A stretch of DNA of 64,000 nucleotides from Tetrahymena thermophila SB210 (Eukaryota; Ciliophora; Oligohymenophorea; Hymenostomatida; Tetrahymenidae), in contig NW_002476413.1 in assembly GCF_000189635.1 (NCBI RefSeq), forward strand, positions 1 through 64,000, written 5' to 3'. The position numbers and the translations under genes were made by a program. Below are positions 1 to 14,100 of this stretch, piece after piece. The stretch's first letter is position 1. Each line of letters opens with the position of its first letter. Under the pieces are notes generated by a model. The model saw nothing but the letters and a program-made list of their open reading frames with translations. It made no database searches and had not been told where the DNA came from.

Positions 1-24
1 AACCCCAACCCCAACCCCAACCCC
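1..24. repeat. Telomere, C4A2 repeats
   Basis: Four perfect AACCCC units at the first base, followed at once by unique sequence. This is the C-rich strand of the Tetrahymena/Paramecium-type telomere, so base 1 is at or very near a physical chromosome end. Only about 24 bp are present, so the assembly probably stops inside the telomere tract. Confidence 0.97.
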
Positions 25-870
25 CTTCCAAATATACTATGTTGATTGATGATTTTTTAAATATTTACGATTAACCTATTTTTAATTTTCATAAATTTTT
101 AAATTCATTTTCAAAACCAATTAAAGAAATTAATTAATTTTTACAAATTTTATAAATAATTTGACTTAAATTTAAAAATAAACTTTTGAAATATTTTGCA
201 TTTAGAATAAGGATTTTTTTAAGAAAATAAAATTCAATTTTAATAATTCAAATAAAGTTTCTATAATTTTAAATTGAAAGTGTGATTTGTTTTATTAAAA
301 AACATAATCAAATTAGATGTTCAATATTAAGGCTGATAAATTTTTTTAAAATAACGAAAATTTGTTAATTATAGTTAAGGAAATTTTAATTATAAAATAA
401 AAAAAATTAATTAAATTGTTATTAGTAAATTTCTTTAAATTAAAAAATACTTACATAAAATACTTTAAAATTTAAAAAAAAGAATATAAAATAATTGTTG
501 CGAAGGAAATTGTTTGTTCTTAAAAACACATTATAGTTATGATAAATGAATATGATTAAAAATAAGAATATTTGAACATAATGACGTCATGAATTTATAT
601 TATCTTGATAAAAGTAAATTTTTTTAATAAAGACTTTTTCAAATAGTGGGTAATAGTTCTTACATACATCAATTTTATTTAAACATAAGCTAATATTTTT
701 TGTATTAAAGAAATTGCATTTTTTATTGTAAATAACACTTGATTTCTAAGTAAATAATGGTAAAAAAATAAAAGCAAATACATTTAATTTGTATTTTTTT
801 ATTTCTATGAACTCTATTAGTAATTAATTATAAATTATGTTATTTTGTTAATTAAAATAACAATAATATA
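25..870. other. Subtelomeric spacer, no gene seen
   Basis: Very AT-rich sequence made of A and T runs. I see no frame with coding character in either strand even with only TGA as stop, and no RNA gene. It separates the telomere from the first gene at 979. Confidence 0.6.
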
Positions 871-945
871 AATAAGATAAATTAGTATAGCAGGAATATA
901 AATAAGATAAATTAATATAGCAGGAATATAAATAAGATAAATTAA
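871..945. repeat. 30-bp tandem repeat, 2.5 copies
   Basis: Unit AATAAGATAAATTARTATAG plus CAGGAATATA, at 871-900, 901-930 and a partial third at 931-945. The first two copies differ at one base. It ends 33 bp before the ATG at 979, so it lies in the promoter or 5' UTR of the first gene. I do not see it upstream of the three paralogues. Confidence 0.9.
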
Positions 946-978
946 AAAAGTTTTTATCGAACCAATAAAAAAGGGATT

Positions 979-3900
979 ATGCGTATAATAATTCAGCTAA
1001 TTTTTTCTGTAATTATACCTATATCAGCAGGAGTTATAATAGTTTTCTACATTTACTACAAAAGTGTGTATTCCAGCCTTTAAGATTGGTATTTATTTTA
1101 AGTATTTTGCTCCTTTTTAATGCAATTATTCTTTATCTTGAAGGGAGGATCTTTCATCTCAATATCTCTAAAACAACTAGATGCAAATACTTCACAATTT
1201 AGTCTATGTAGATAAGTTTATAATCTAGTATCACCTATAAAAAGTAAATAATTCAAATACTCTTTTCATATTTATATATATATTTTACCAAACAGATTTC
1301 AAATGATTTGATAGTCTACTAAGGACTTTACAATAAATTTATAAACAAATAAGTTAAATGTAAAATAATATACTTGATCCAGCAATAATAAATAACTTTC
1401 AGTTTTAATTGAAAAAAATAGTGTAAAATGATGGTAGGTAGTATAAAAACTGTTCATACACTTATTTAGCTTATGGTAAATGCCCATAATATATTTATGA
1501 TGCATTTGATAAAGGAATTTATTCAATCTAAGTGGAGCTATTTTTTCATAGAACTAATTTTACTTACAATAGTTTTCAGCCTTAGGGATAGTTTAGATTA
1601 AGATCTGTATAATAATTCAATTTTGTAGAAATTAACATTTATTAATTAATCTATTTTATATTAAAATTAGAATTGGAACTTTTACTTTTTTGCTAAATCT
1701 GCGATTTATTCAAGAAGAAATGACCTCATAAACATATCTCTAGTTTATAATACTTTTAATGACTCTCTATTAACTTCAGCTCCTGGACAGTAATTTTATT
1801 TAAAACTTTAACTCAAAAAAATGAATTTTTTATGCATAAATAGGTTAACTAATTTATCTTCCATTAATTACTTGGATTGCATGGGCAAGTAATATAAGGA
1901 ACCATATGATCCAAGATGCCGTGGATGGTATTAAAATGCAATGTAATATCCAGGTATATATTTTCAAAGTAGAACTAACTATTTAATTTTTTAATTATTT
2001 CAAAAATATATAAAAGGAAACCAATTTTATAAGCCTTACTAAGATTTATTCACAAAAACAACTGTAATGACAGGTTCAGCGCGTATTGATGATCCATAAG
2101 GAAATAATTTAAGTGTTATTTCAGTTGACTTTCTAATTGGCAACCTTATCAACTAGTTGTTTGTTGAGTAAGATTAAAGCTCACTCAATAGCATCTTAGA
2201 TACTCATTCTGTTTTATTTCATGAAGATCAAAATACAGTAAGATATAAATATATATTTATTTTTTTTAAATTTATTCTTAAATTTATTTTTTTAAATATT
2301 GTGAAGGTTTATTATCACAAAAATTGGAATGCTAATGAAAGGACAATAGTTCCATGGTAAGATTTAGAATTCAATAAGACATATGGTCCATATACAAATG
2401 ATGAATACTATAATTTTGTAAGATAGGTTTAATCTTCGAAGGATTATTCTATTTAAGGTTAGTATTAGATAGATCATCTTCAGAATATTACTTAATTTTA
2501 TCAGTTTTGGACTAAAAATAAGAAACCTTAGTAAATAAATTATCATTCTATATAAAAATATATTTTTTATTAAAAATTTAATTGTGAAATTTTTAGAATT
2601 TTTACGAGGGTTGATTTTATTTTCTTTTTTGTAATTTTTTAAATTTCATTCTTTTTTTTTTTAAATAAAATAATTTTTAAATTTATTAAAAAAATTTGAA
2701 TCAACCACTCTTAAATAAAAAATAATAAAATATTTTTAATTAAAAAAATAATTATAGCATTAGTTTGACTTATCCAATAGAAATTACAAGTCCTTAAAAT
2801 GTTTGGAATAAAACTATGATAAAAAAGTAAGTGTTAATGGTAGGTAAAGTAAGAGAAGATTCATCAGGGATATTTAAAGTTCTTAACTTAACTCATGATT
2901 CTAATTATGCTCTAATACTTAGTGTTTAAGTTGGCTTAATAGTTTTCATTATAATAATTTTAGTATTACATTATGCAGCAATACTTAAATATCAAGTTTT
3001 GGTACCCATAGAATAGCTTAAGATTTTTATTATATAAAATACTGATTAGTTTAAATACTAAAATGCATAATAGGTTAAAAAATATTAATAAAACGAAACA
3101 GAATAGATATTTTAGAAAATAAATAAAAAAGAATATAGTCAAAATGAGAAAATCGATAACTCAACAACAAAGTTTGATAAATCAACTCATAACGTTAACA
3201 ATTAGAGTTTGGATTTTAAAATTATGCAAAATAGTAATTATTTATTAATTCGAGATGATATAAAATATGATTTAACACCTTCAGCAAGTTTAAATGCTTC
3301 ATAGACTTCTAAAATTAATAACAATATTTAAAAACATTACTCTGCATTTAATAAACGATATAGTGTACAAAGCAAATTTCAAGTAAAGTATTTGGATGAA
3401 TTAAGTTTTAATCAGAATAAAACAGAAAATGGAAATACAATTAAAAAAGATGAAAATAATTTTTAAGATTTTTTAAAATAAACTATAAAATCTGAAAATA
3501 AAGACTAATTACAATAAAAGAAACTAATTGATAACAGCACAAATTTTTCAAGATCAAGAATTTCGACTTTTGGTAAAAGTTCTGTTTTAGTTTAAAACTT
3601 TAATATATAATCAGATCTTGAACCTAAATTTTTGGAAATGCAAATTATTAAAGAAGCTTTTTACTAACTTTAATCAGTTATATCTTTCAAGCGAAGTGAT
3701 TTATAATAATATTCGCAAATGACAAATATTGATGAAAGTATAGATGAAGGAAGATGTATTTTACATTATGCATTTGCTTATAAAATATTTAGATAGTTAA
3801 AAAATAATTTTGGAGTAGCTTTAAGCTCTCTTAATTTAGGATATTTTTGCTATAAAAAAAGTGATTTTACACAGGCAATTTCTTACTATGAATCAGCTAT

Positions 3901-5425
3901 GATTCACTGTATAATATAGTTGGGTTTTTCAAATATTTAAGCTTTTATAGATTAATGGAAAAAAGGACTTATTTAGCTAAACACCAAATAAGCGTAAAAT
4001 TAAATGATATCTATTATTTGTGTCAGTTTAATGTTGTAATCTGTATCTATAAAAGAAGTAATTCTAGATAGAAAAGACCTTTAAAAAAATAAAGAAATAG
4101 TATCAAACTTTTTAAAAAGTAAAGTAATGAAAAAAAGTTGGCTTGATTTAGCAAAGTTTTATGTTGAAATAGGTTCTGAATTAGTAAGTTAATTAAAAAA
4201 ACTTAACTAAGAAATATTTACAGATCAAATTATGATGATAATTTAGACTAATTATGTTGAGATCTTAATAGAAGAAGAATCTCTTGAAGAAGCTGAAAAA
4301 TTGCTTTAAAACTTATAGAAGAAAATGCATCATCATTAAATAGGAAAAAGAAAAAAAAATTAAGATTTGTATTTAAACTAATTTTTAGGAGCAATCTCAA
4401 AATCACCTTCTAACTAATATAACTAATAGGAAATCTAAAATTTTTCATTCAATTAAGAAGCAAATAATTAAGAAGATTTAGAAAATGATTTTGAAAAAAT
4501 AAATTCAATTTTAGAAGGAAAATTAGAATTTCTGATAGGGTATGTATAGTAAAAGAAAAAAAACTACAAAAACGCCTGCCTACATTACTTAAAATGTCTA
4601 GAAGAATATTATTACTTAGAGGTTACAATATAGAAAAAGGTTATAGAAAATGCTTGTCTGATATTCTAAAAAAACAGTTTGTCTATCAAGAATTTGAAGA
4701 AAGAAATAATTATAATGAATTAAAAATAAATAAAAAAAGTTTATGACATTGCTATTATAGTTGAGGGAAAAGTGGGTGCATCTTTAGAATTCAAAAATAA
4801 TATTTCCCCTTTTCTTTTAGAAATGTATTCAAAATTTATCAGAAACAAGGACAGAATAACTTTTATTGCCTACTAAAATAAAAATAAAAGTGTTATATAA
4901 CCCCTTCTGCCTATTAACAAGTTTAAACAATGGAAATTTTGTATTGAAGAAATACCAAAATTCTCAAAATAATTAACATAAGATGACTACATAAATTTTG
5001 ATTTATAATAAAGCAACATATCCATGTTGCCACTAGATTCAGCCAAAACACCATTAAAAAAAGTTAATTCATAAATTGGCTAATAAACATTCCTATAAAA
5101 AGAATAAAAATCAAACAAAAATAATCGAAGAATCTTGTACATAATTTTTACAAACTCTTAAAATAGTAAAGTAAACCCTTAACATTTATGTAGAGATTTA
5201 ACTAGAAATCAAATTAAATTAAATTCTAAATATATCTATGTTTAGCTAATTAAAGATCAAATTTTAAAAGAAAATTAATAAATTTTTAAGGACATCTAAT
5301 AAGATTAGCCCTTTTTGCATTTAACAGATGTTTAATAACTTCAATATTTCATTGATTTTCATAAAAGATCTGAAAATAGCTAATTTTATCTCACTAATCT
5401 TTTATTTTCTGAATCTAATCTATGA
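979..5425 (+). CDS. Cache-domain transmembrane receptor with TPR-like and vWA-like cytosolic region, copy 1
   Basis: Spliced model, 1266 aa: exons 979-1088, 1144-1243, 1296-1359, 1422-1606, 1671-1789, 1844-1953, 2017-2237, 2307-2530, 2758-5425; total 3801 nt, in frame, TGA stop. Residues 1-27 are a membrane segment. Residues about 35-420 form the outside domain with DPRCRGWY, a Cache signature, and a TASARIDDP-like stretch (here TGSARIDDP). A second membrane segment lies at about 428-450. Then come a Q/N/K-rich linker, a TPR-like helix pair near 720-760 (YYESAMIHC), a second TPR-like helix, and at about 1040-1100 a vWA-like strand-helix start (DIAIIVEGKVG). The usual MIDAS DxSxS is not kept. 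Cache domains bind small molecules; the cytosolic part suggests protein-protein output. No kinase or cyclase domain is seen, so the signal output is unknown. It is the most diverged of the four tandem paralogues. Confidence 0.85.
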
Positions 5426-5929
5426 AAATCTCTAATAATTATATTTATTAAATTATTTTAATGTAATTCTTCTTATATTTGAAATAAATATCATATTTTA
5501 AATTTATTTATTTTTAGTATTTAAGAAAAATAAATTTTTAAAAAATATTATTTTAATGATAATTAGTTGGTATCAAAAATATTACATTACTTTATTTGTG
5601 TGCAATCTGGTTTTTTATATTTTTAAAATACTTAAATATTGTGTTAAAATTGAATATAGGTACAAATTATCAAAAGATAACAATTTATTTTAAAATGATG
5701 AAAAAATTTATTGAAATTGATTGTTTTTTCAGTATTATAATTATCGAAATATATTATAAAAATTACAATAAAAACTTTGTATTCTAGTTTTTTCTTTGTA
5801 ATAAAAAATTAAACATTCATAAAATCCATCATAATTGTCTTAACCAAAGAAAATTTTCTGAGAAACAAAACAATTAAATTTATATACTTATAAAAATCTA
5901 AATAAGAATAATATCAAATTTTATAATAA
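5426..5929. other. Spacer between receptor copies 1 and 2
   Basis: AT-rich. A short open frame at 5596-5787 has no coding character and no counterpart in the other intergenic gaps of the array. It should hold the 3' end of copy 1 and the promoter of copy 2; no defined motif is visible. Confidence 0.5.
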
Positions 5930-8900
5930 ATGCGTATGCTAACATAACTGATACTATCAGTAATCTTACCATTATCTATTGGTGTTTCATTAGTATTCAT
6001 TCTTTACTATAGAAGTATTTATGATAGTCTTCAAGATTGGTATTTATTTGTACATTTTATAACATTTTGTTAATTTATAATCATAAAGGGAGGATTTATC
6101 AACTGCTTATCTAAAGGTTAATTAAATGCAAATACTTCACAATTTAGTCTATGTTGATAAGTTAGTTAGTTAAATTCACTTATAAAAGGTAAATATTTAA
6201 TTACGAAGACTCACATATGACTAAATAGTTTGAAAATAAATAATAGATTTCTAATGACTTAATTGTATACTAAGGACTCTACTATAAATTTATAAACGAA
6301 TAAATTAAGTGTAAACAATAAGATTAGAATCGATTCTATATTTTATTTTATTTTTTGAAAATCAGAACAAAGTATCTTTAGATAACATAAAAACTGCTCA
6401 TATGCATACTTAAATTATGGTAAATGTCCACAATATATTTACGATGCCTTCACAACAGATGGTTAATATTCACTTAAAGTTGACCTTTTTTTCCATAGGA
6501 CTAATTTTACATATGATAGTTTTGAGCCAGAGGGTTAAATTAGATTAAGAAAAGTAATAATTAATTATTAATTTCTACTTTGTAAAAGAAACAAAGCATT
6601 AACCATTTATTTCAATTTATTAGAATTGGGATTTTTATTTCTTTGCTAAATCAGCCATTTAAGCTAGGAAAAATGATCTAATTAATATATCTATAGTCTA
6701 TAACTCATTTAATGATAGCCTTTTAACAATTACTCCAGGATAGTAATTCATTTTTCATTTATTAAAGCTAATTTTTTTTTTGAATAGGCTAACAAATTTG
6801 TCTTCAGTAAATTATCTAAGTTGTATGGGAAACCAATATAAGGAACCTTACGACCCTAGATGTAGAGAATGGTATTAAAATGCTTTACAGCATCCAGGTA
6901 CTTTTTTAAAATATAATTTTTGCACTTTATTCTTATAATTAAATTTTAATCTCAACAGGAAATCAGTTTTTTAAGCCATACTAAGATTTTTTTACTCATA
7001 CAACTATCATGACAGCTTCTGCTCGTATAGATGATCCTTTGGGAAATAACATAAGCATTATTTCTGTTGATTTTATAATTGCAAATCTCATAAATAATCT
7101 CTTTGCGCGGTAAGACCAAAGTTCTAACTTCGACACTCATTCTGTTTTATTTCATCAAGATTAAAATACAGTATAAAATTTATTCTTATTTTATGGTATT
7201 TATTTTATTCTATTAAAGGTTTACTACCATCCAAATTGGAATGCTAACGAAAGGACTATTGTTTCATGGTAAAATCTTGAATTTAATAATTCGGATTATG
7301 ATCTGAATGAATATAGTAAATTTACCATGTTAGTTTAAAATTCAAAAGACTACTCTCTTACAGGTTAATATGATATAGAATCTTATGTAAATGTGACTTA
7401 ATTTTTTCAATTTTGGACAAAGAATCAAATACCATAGTAAATAAATTATTTAAGATTTAATCTATTTCATTCAGCAATTTTGCCCTTTTTGAAGAAAGTC
7501 ATTTTATCAAGCTTTTTTTACTAATAAATCAGTTACAATTATAAAAATAGAACATAAAAAATTATAAAATAAAATGTTTAAACAATAATTTGCATTAAAA
7601 TTTATTTTAATAAGTATATAATAATACATATTAATTAAAAAATATAGCATGAGCTTGATTTATCCTTTGCAAATAGTATCTCCATAGAACGTTTGGAATT
7701 AAACAATGGTAAGTAAATAAGTATTAATGGTAGCAAAAGTAAGAGAGGATATATCAGGAATTTTCAAAATTATTAATTTAACTCATGACACTAATTATAA
7801 GGTTATCCTTTTTGTTGAAACTTCGATAGTTTTGGCTATTATTATAATTTTAACATTGCATTTCGCAGCAATCCTACAATACTAAGTTGAGATCCCTTTA
7901 GAAAAATTAACAGTCTTTATAAATTAGAATACAGATTAGTTCAGAGATCAAAACAATAGCAAAGAGAAATAATATTAAAAAATATATTAGACTGATATGT
8001 CAAATAAATCTTTAAATTATGATTTGAAAAAATAAATAAAATTAAGCAAACGGAAAAGCAACAACTAAGAGAATTTATCTCTTAAAATAGATAAATCTCC
8101 TAATATAAAGAATTAAATTAGTACAAATTTCTAATTATTAACAAACAAAACTTTTCAACTTAACAATGAGGAAGTAAGGTTTGATAATATACGCTAAAAT
8201 AAATGTGATAATATTAAATTTAAGAATAAATAAGAAGAACTTTTCAAATAGGAGAGCTACTAAGAAAAATATAATTCAAGCTCTATGCAAAACAGAACTG
8301 AAAAAGATTAAAGTGTTTTTAGACTTGAAAATTTAAATGAAGAGAGATAAATTTCTTATTTTAATATAGAACAAAAAGCATAGATGGCAGAAACTAGTTA
8401 ATATTTAAAGCTTAAAAATAAACTGTAATTTGAAAAACTAAATTAAATTTTAAATAATAATGATTAAAAAAATAATTACAAAATAAGCGATCAACCTTAA
8501 AAAGTTAATTTAGAGGAAGATTTAGATCCAATGTTTTTGGAAATGTAAATTATAAAAGACACATTTTATTAGCTTTAATCAGTTATATCATTTAAAAAGA
8601 ATGACATACAATAATACTCTAAAATAAAAAATATGGAAGAAAACCAAGATGAAGGGAGATGTATCCTTCACTATGCATTTGCTTATAAGCTATTTAGATA
8701 ATTAAAAAATAATTTTGGAGTAGCTTTAAGCTCTCTTAATTTAGGGTATTTCTGCTATAAAAAGAATGATTTTGTAGAGGCCCTTATTTATTATGAATCT
8801 GCTATGATTCATTGTATAATTGATATGGGCTTCTCAAGCATTCACGAGTTTATGAGCTAATGGAAACAAAGTTCTATCTAGTATTGTAAAAGTTAAGAAG

Positions 8901-10345
8901 CAATCAATTAAAAACTTACTATTATTTGCACCAGCTTGATTCTTTCATCACTTACAATAAAAGAAGTAATCCATAATAAAAATGATCTACTTGGAAATAA
9001 AAATGTATTCAAAATATTTTTTTCTAACTTTTAAGTGCAAAAAAATTAACTGAAATTAGCTCTATTTTACGCTTAAACTGTTTTGAATATTGCTTAATAA
9101 CTTATTCTTTTAAATAAAACAATATTAAGTGATGAAATAATTATAATAATTGAAACCAACTACTTAGAAATCATTCATGATTTTGCTCCAGTTGAAGAAG
9201 TTGAAATGATGATATAAAATTTAGAATAAAAAATTGAGAAAAAAAAATATTTATAAGTTAAATTGCTAGATTCTTAATTAAATTAATTTTCTACATAAGC
9301 AGTATCACCTTTTAAGAAATTTAGTGATAAAAATTTAGATTAGAAAAATGTTACGCCTAAAAAAGAGTTATTAAGAGAATTTGAAAAAAATAATTTTGAA
9401 AAGCTTCTTTTGATATTGAGTGGAAAATTAAATTTTTTTAATGGAGTAATTGAACAAAAGAAAAAGAATTTTAAAAATGCTTGTGTTCATTATTTTAATT
9501 GCTTAAAACAAAATTATTATCTCGAAAAATACATCTAATAAAAAATAATTAACAATATAACTGACATATTTTTACAAAATAATTTATAAATGGAAAATAT
9601 AATAGATTAAATTAATATGATAAATCAAAGATAAACAAAGAAGGTTTATGATTTAGCATTTATTTTTGAAGCTACTCTTGGAATATCCTACGAATTCAAA
9701 TTTTTTATTTAAAAATTTCTTTTAAATATGTATCTTTAATTTATAACAAACTAAGACAGAATAACTTTTATTGCATTCTAAAATAAAAATAACAGTACAA
9801 TTTAACCTCTTTTACCTATCAGTAAATTCAAATAATGGAAGTTCTGTATTGATGAGGTACCAAAAATTTCTAAATTATTAACAGAGGATCAATATATAAA
9901 TTTCAATAATTAAAAATCTAAAGATTAACATGATCAGGATAAACAATTAATTAAAACTAAATTTTAATAAGATTGCAATAGCAAATAAATTAAATCATAG
10001 GTTTTTTTAAATTAAATTTAAAACTAATAAAATATGAGAAAAAATTTGTATTTCATATTCACAAATTCATCAACTCTTAATTTGAATTATGAGCAAAATA
10101 TATTATAAATTATATAAAATATAGGAAAATCGACAAATTAATAATAATAAATAATACACCTGCAGCTTTCAAACGATTAAAGCTATAATATAGACTAGAA
10201 AACATATCTGGAAATTTAACAAGACTAACCATTTTTAATTTTAACAAAATTAGATCAGCTATAATATTTTATAGATTTACACTAGAGATCTGACAATAGT
10301 TAATATTATCTAACTAATCTTATACTTTCTTCATCTAATTTATGA
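5930..10345 (+). CDS. Cache-domain transmembrane receptor with TPR-like and vWA-like cytosolic region, copy 2
   Basis: Nine exons, 1272 aa: 5930-6039, 6089-6188, 6247-6310, 6366-6553, 6624-6742, 6788-6897, 6959-7170, 7219-7436, 7648-10345; total 3819 nt, in frame. Intron positions and phases match copy 1. It has an N-terminal membrane segment, a Cache region with DPRCREWY and TASARIDDP, a second membrane segment (FVETSIVLAIIIILTLHF), a long charged Q/N-rich linker, a TPR-like unit (KNDFVEALIYYESAMIHC), and a vWA-like start DLAFIFEATLG. The proline of the DPRxRPWY form is replaced by E, as it is by G in copy 1. The last exon (2698 nt) encodes everything from the second membrane segment on, while the sensor domain is split over eight small exons. 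Likely a plasma or ciliary membrane sensor; ligand unknown. Confidence 0.86.
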
Positions 10346-11134
10346 AATGAATAAAATATACATTTAAAAAACAAAATAAAATTAAAATAATTATTTTATT
10401 TATTTATTTACTTTTCTACCAATAAATTGCTATTTGTATAATGTTTTCAAAATAAAACTAATTAACTCAAAAAAGGATAAATTAACTTTCATATTATAAA
10501 ATCAGCATTACAAATTAATTTATTTGCAAAATACAATCATTTAAAGTTTTAAAATATTTTTTTGGTTAATATGAAGAAAAAAGCTAATTATTATTTAAGG
10601 AATTTTTATAATAATAAAATATTTTACATTTTAAATATTTAATAATTATAATTATGATTAAAACACTATGCTCTTTATTTCATATTTCCTTAATATTAAT
10701 TAAAAACCAATTTATATAATTCTAAAATTTAAACTCAATCAATTAGCATGCAAGGAGGAAATAAATAAATAAATTAATTAATATGGCTATTTTAAAATTC
10801 TTATAAAATGAAAAATCTTTATTTGATTAAAAAAAATTTTAATAAGTTAAATCATTTTAATATTGCATTTATTTTATTTTAGTTTTAATATAATTGAAAA
10901 AGAAAAATGTCTAAGAAATTTCAGTCTATGTTTGAATAATCGATATAATTGAATATATATTTGTACTTAAATATATAAATTTTAAGTAAGTAATTGTAGT
11001 AAAAGTTTTTCAATTTAATTAGTAATATTTTAATAAAACAATAATTGTCAAGTTAAAAGTCAATATTAATTGTGATTAATTTAACTTAAAAAAATATTAA
11101 AAATATTGCTAAAAATAATAGGATTTATTAGTAA
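10346..11134. promoter_or_regulatory. Upstream region of receptor copy 3
   Basis: From about 10740 this sequence is nearly identical to 16260-16655 upstream of copy 4 (shared AGGAAATAAATAAATA, a long shared stretch beginning TTTAATATTGCATTTATTTT, and the run TTTAATAAAACAATAATTGT). The shared 5' flank was duplicated with the gene and probably contains its promoter. No ORF of interest. The part before 10740 is unshared AT-rich spacer. Confidence 0.5.
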
Positions 11135-14100
11135 ATGCTCATATAGTTAATATTCTCAGTAGGCTTTCCACTATCAATAGGTGTCTTAATGTTATTTTTA
11201 GTTTATTATAATAACATTTATGATAGTCTCAAAGATTGGTATTCATTAATTAATTTGACAATTAATAATAATTTGATTATGAATTATTAAATAGGGAAGA
11301 TTTATCAATCGCTTATCTAAAGGTAAGCTAAATGTAACTGCTCCATAATTCAGTCTATGTTAATAAGCTTATTAGCTAGATTTATTTACAAAAGGTAAAT
11401 TAACTTCTAAATCTTACTCTAAAAATAATTTAAAAACAATAGATATCCAACGATTTGATTGTACAATAAGGACTCTACTATAAATTTTTTAGTAAATAAG
11501 TGAAATGTAATTTTTTAAATAATACTTAAATAAATTTAAAGCATCTAATTCAATATATTAGAACCTAATGAAAACAGGTAATATAAGAATTGTTCATATC
11601 ATAATTTAAGTTATGGTCTATGTCCTTCATATATTTATGATGCTCTCTCAGATTGTGAATATTCGTTTAAAGTAGAGTTATTTTTTCATAGAACTAATTT
11701 TACTTATGATAGTTTTCAAGCTGCAAATTAAATTGTGTTAAGATAAGTAAATAATTAATTTTTCATTTTGTTAGTATTAAACTATTATTTTATATGTATT
11801 TTTTATCAGAATTGGGATTTTTTATTCTTTGCTAAATCTGTTATTCACTCAAGAAGAAATGATCTTATCAACATTACTTTAGTTTATAATTCTTTTAATG
11901 ATACCATGATGGCAATTGCTCCTGGAGTGTAATATTAATATTTTCGTTTTTAATTTATTGAAATATATTTTATGTAGAAAAACTAATTTATCTTCACTAT
12001 AATATCTTGATTGTATGGGGTATAATTATACAGAACCTTATGATCCAAGATGCCGTCCATGGTATTAAAATTCTTTGCAGCATCCAGGTATTAAAATAGA
12101 AATTTTTTTAGGTATTTGAATTCTTTAAATATAAATATCAAAAGGAAATCAGTTTAATAAACCTTACAAAGACTTGTTCACTTATGAAACAGTAATGACA
12201 GCTTCAGCTCGTATAGATGATCCGTTTGGAAATAATATAAGCATTATCTCTATAGACTTTATTATATAGAATCTAATAGATAATTTGTTTACCTAAAAAG
12301 AAAAAGATGAAATTGATAATTTTGATACTCACTTTGTACTATTTCATGAAGACAAAAATACTGTAAGTTAAAATTTTATAAACGATTTATTTCTTATGAA
12401 ACTTTAAATACTTTTAAACATATTGTATGCAGGTTTATTATCACAGATACTGGAATTTCAAGGATAGTACAATAGTTCCTTGGTAAGATTTAGAATTCAA
12501 TAAGACTAATAGTAATTTTACTGATGATGAATATTATAATTTTGTGAGATTAATTTAAGATTCTAAGGACTATTCCATTACAGGCTAATATGATATAAAA
12601 TATAAGCAAAATATTACTCCTTTTTATCAATTTTGGAGTAAAAATAAGAAACCATAGTAATTTATTTATTTTATTCAATAATTTAAAAATTTTATATCAC
12701 AAACTAATAAATATCCTTTTCAAATATTAAAGATTTATATTGGTTATAAATAATGTAAATCCTCCTTAATTATCTCCAGCTATTAAAAATAATTTATGAA
12801 TTTTTGTATTAATTTTATGGATTTATTTTTTAAAAAGTATTAATTTTAATTGGATATGTTTTTGGAGATTTCTAAGTACATATAAATATGAAAGAATTAT
12901 CAATTTAAACAAAAAATTTTATAAAAACATAAATTTCCAAATTTTATTATCTAAATTAATATATTTTAATTAATTAAGCATTAGTCTAATATATCCAATA
13001 GAAATAGTATCTCCGTAGAATGTTTGGAATAAAACTATGGTGTAAAAATAAGTATTGATGATCGGTCTAGTGAGAGAGGATATTTCTGGGATTTTTAAAG
13101 TTTTGAATTTTACGCATAATTAAAATTACAAAATTATTTTTTTTATCTAAGTCTGTTTAGTAATTGGTATAGTTTTGATTTTAACCTTATAATTTAGAGC
13201 GTTTCTTTTACACTAAGTAGTGATTCCTTTAGAAAAATTAACTATTTTTGTATCATAAAATATGGATTAGTTTACTAAATAGAGCTTATTGCAAAAAGAA
13301 AATTTAAAAAATTTATAAAATTTAGCAACTTTAAAATCTTAAAATTTATGTTAATAAAAAAAATCAAACTTTAAGATCAAAGGAAATAATCCAACAAAAG
13401 AAAGTTTGGTTTATAGATCATAAAAATCTCCTCATATTTAATGTTAGTAAAGTTTCGATATAAAATTAATTTAAAGTAAATACCAAGATGAAACAATATT
13501 AGATTAAACATTTTCTAACTTATAAAATGAAAAGTAGTTTTCAAATACTCTTTTCTTGAATCAGTAATAATAATAAAAAGTTCACATTAATCATTTATAA
13601 GTATAGAAACAAAAGTAGGAATTCCATTTAGAAAATGTAAATATAAGCAGTTTGCAAAATAAAACTGAAAATGAAGAAGAAAATTGCAATGTTTAATACT
13701 CATTTCAAAATACTTAGTTAAATTTTAAAACATACATGGAAGTGCCAATTTAAAATAATACATCATAATGCAATAATGAGAAAATCAAATCACATAATGA
13801 TATTCCTGTCTAAAATAACACATAATAAAGTAAAAGTGATAAGGTTAAAGCGCAAGTAGAGCCAACTATCTTAAATAATAAATATATAATTAATAGTGAG
13901 AAAAAATTATCTATTTCTAAACAATCTTCTCTATCATAACAATTATCTTAAAATGTTAACTTAGAGTAAGACCTAGATCCAATGTTTTTGGAAATGTAAA
14001 TTATAAAAGATACATTTTATTAACTTTAATCAGTAATATCTTTTAAAAAAACTGATATCTAGTAGTAATAAATTATGAATAATAGAGATTCAACTGTAAA

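Noticed and set aside
1089..1143. Reading exon 1 of receptor copy 1 straight through (DWYLFQVFC)
   Set aside because: The same read-through in copy 2 meets TGA. Splicing at GATTG|GTATTT gives WEDLS-type sequence that aligns in all four copies.
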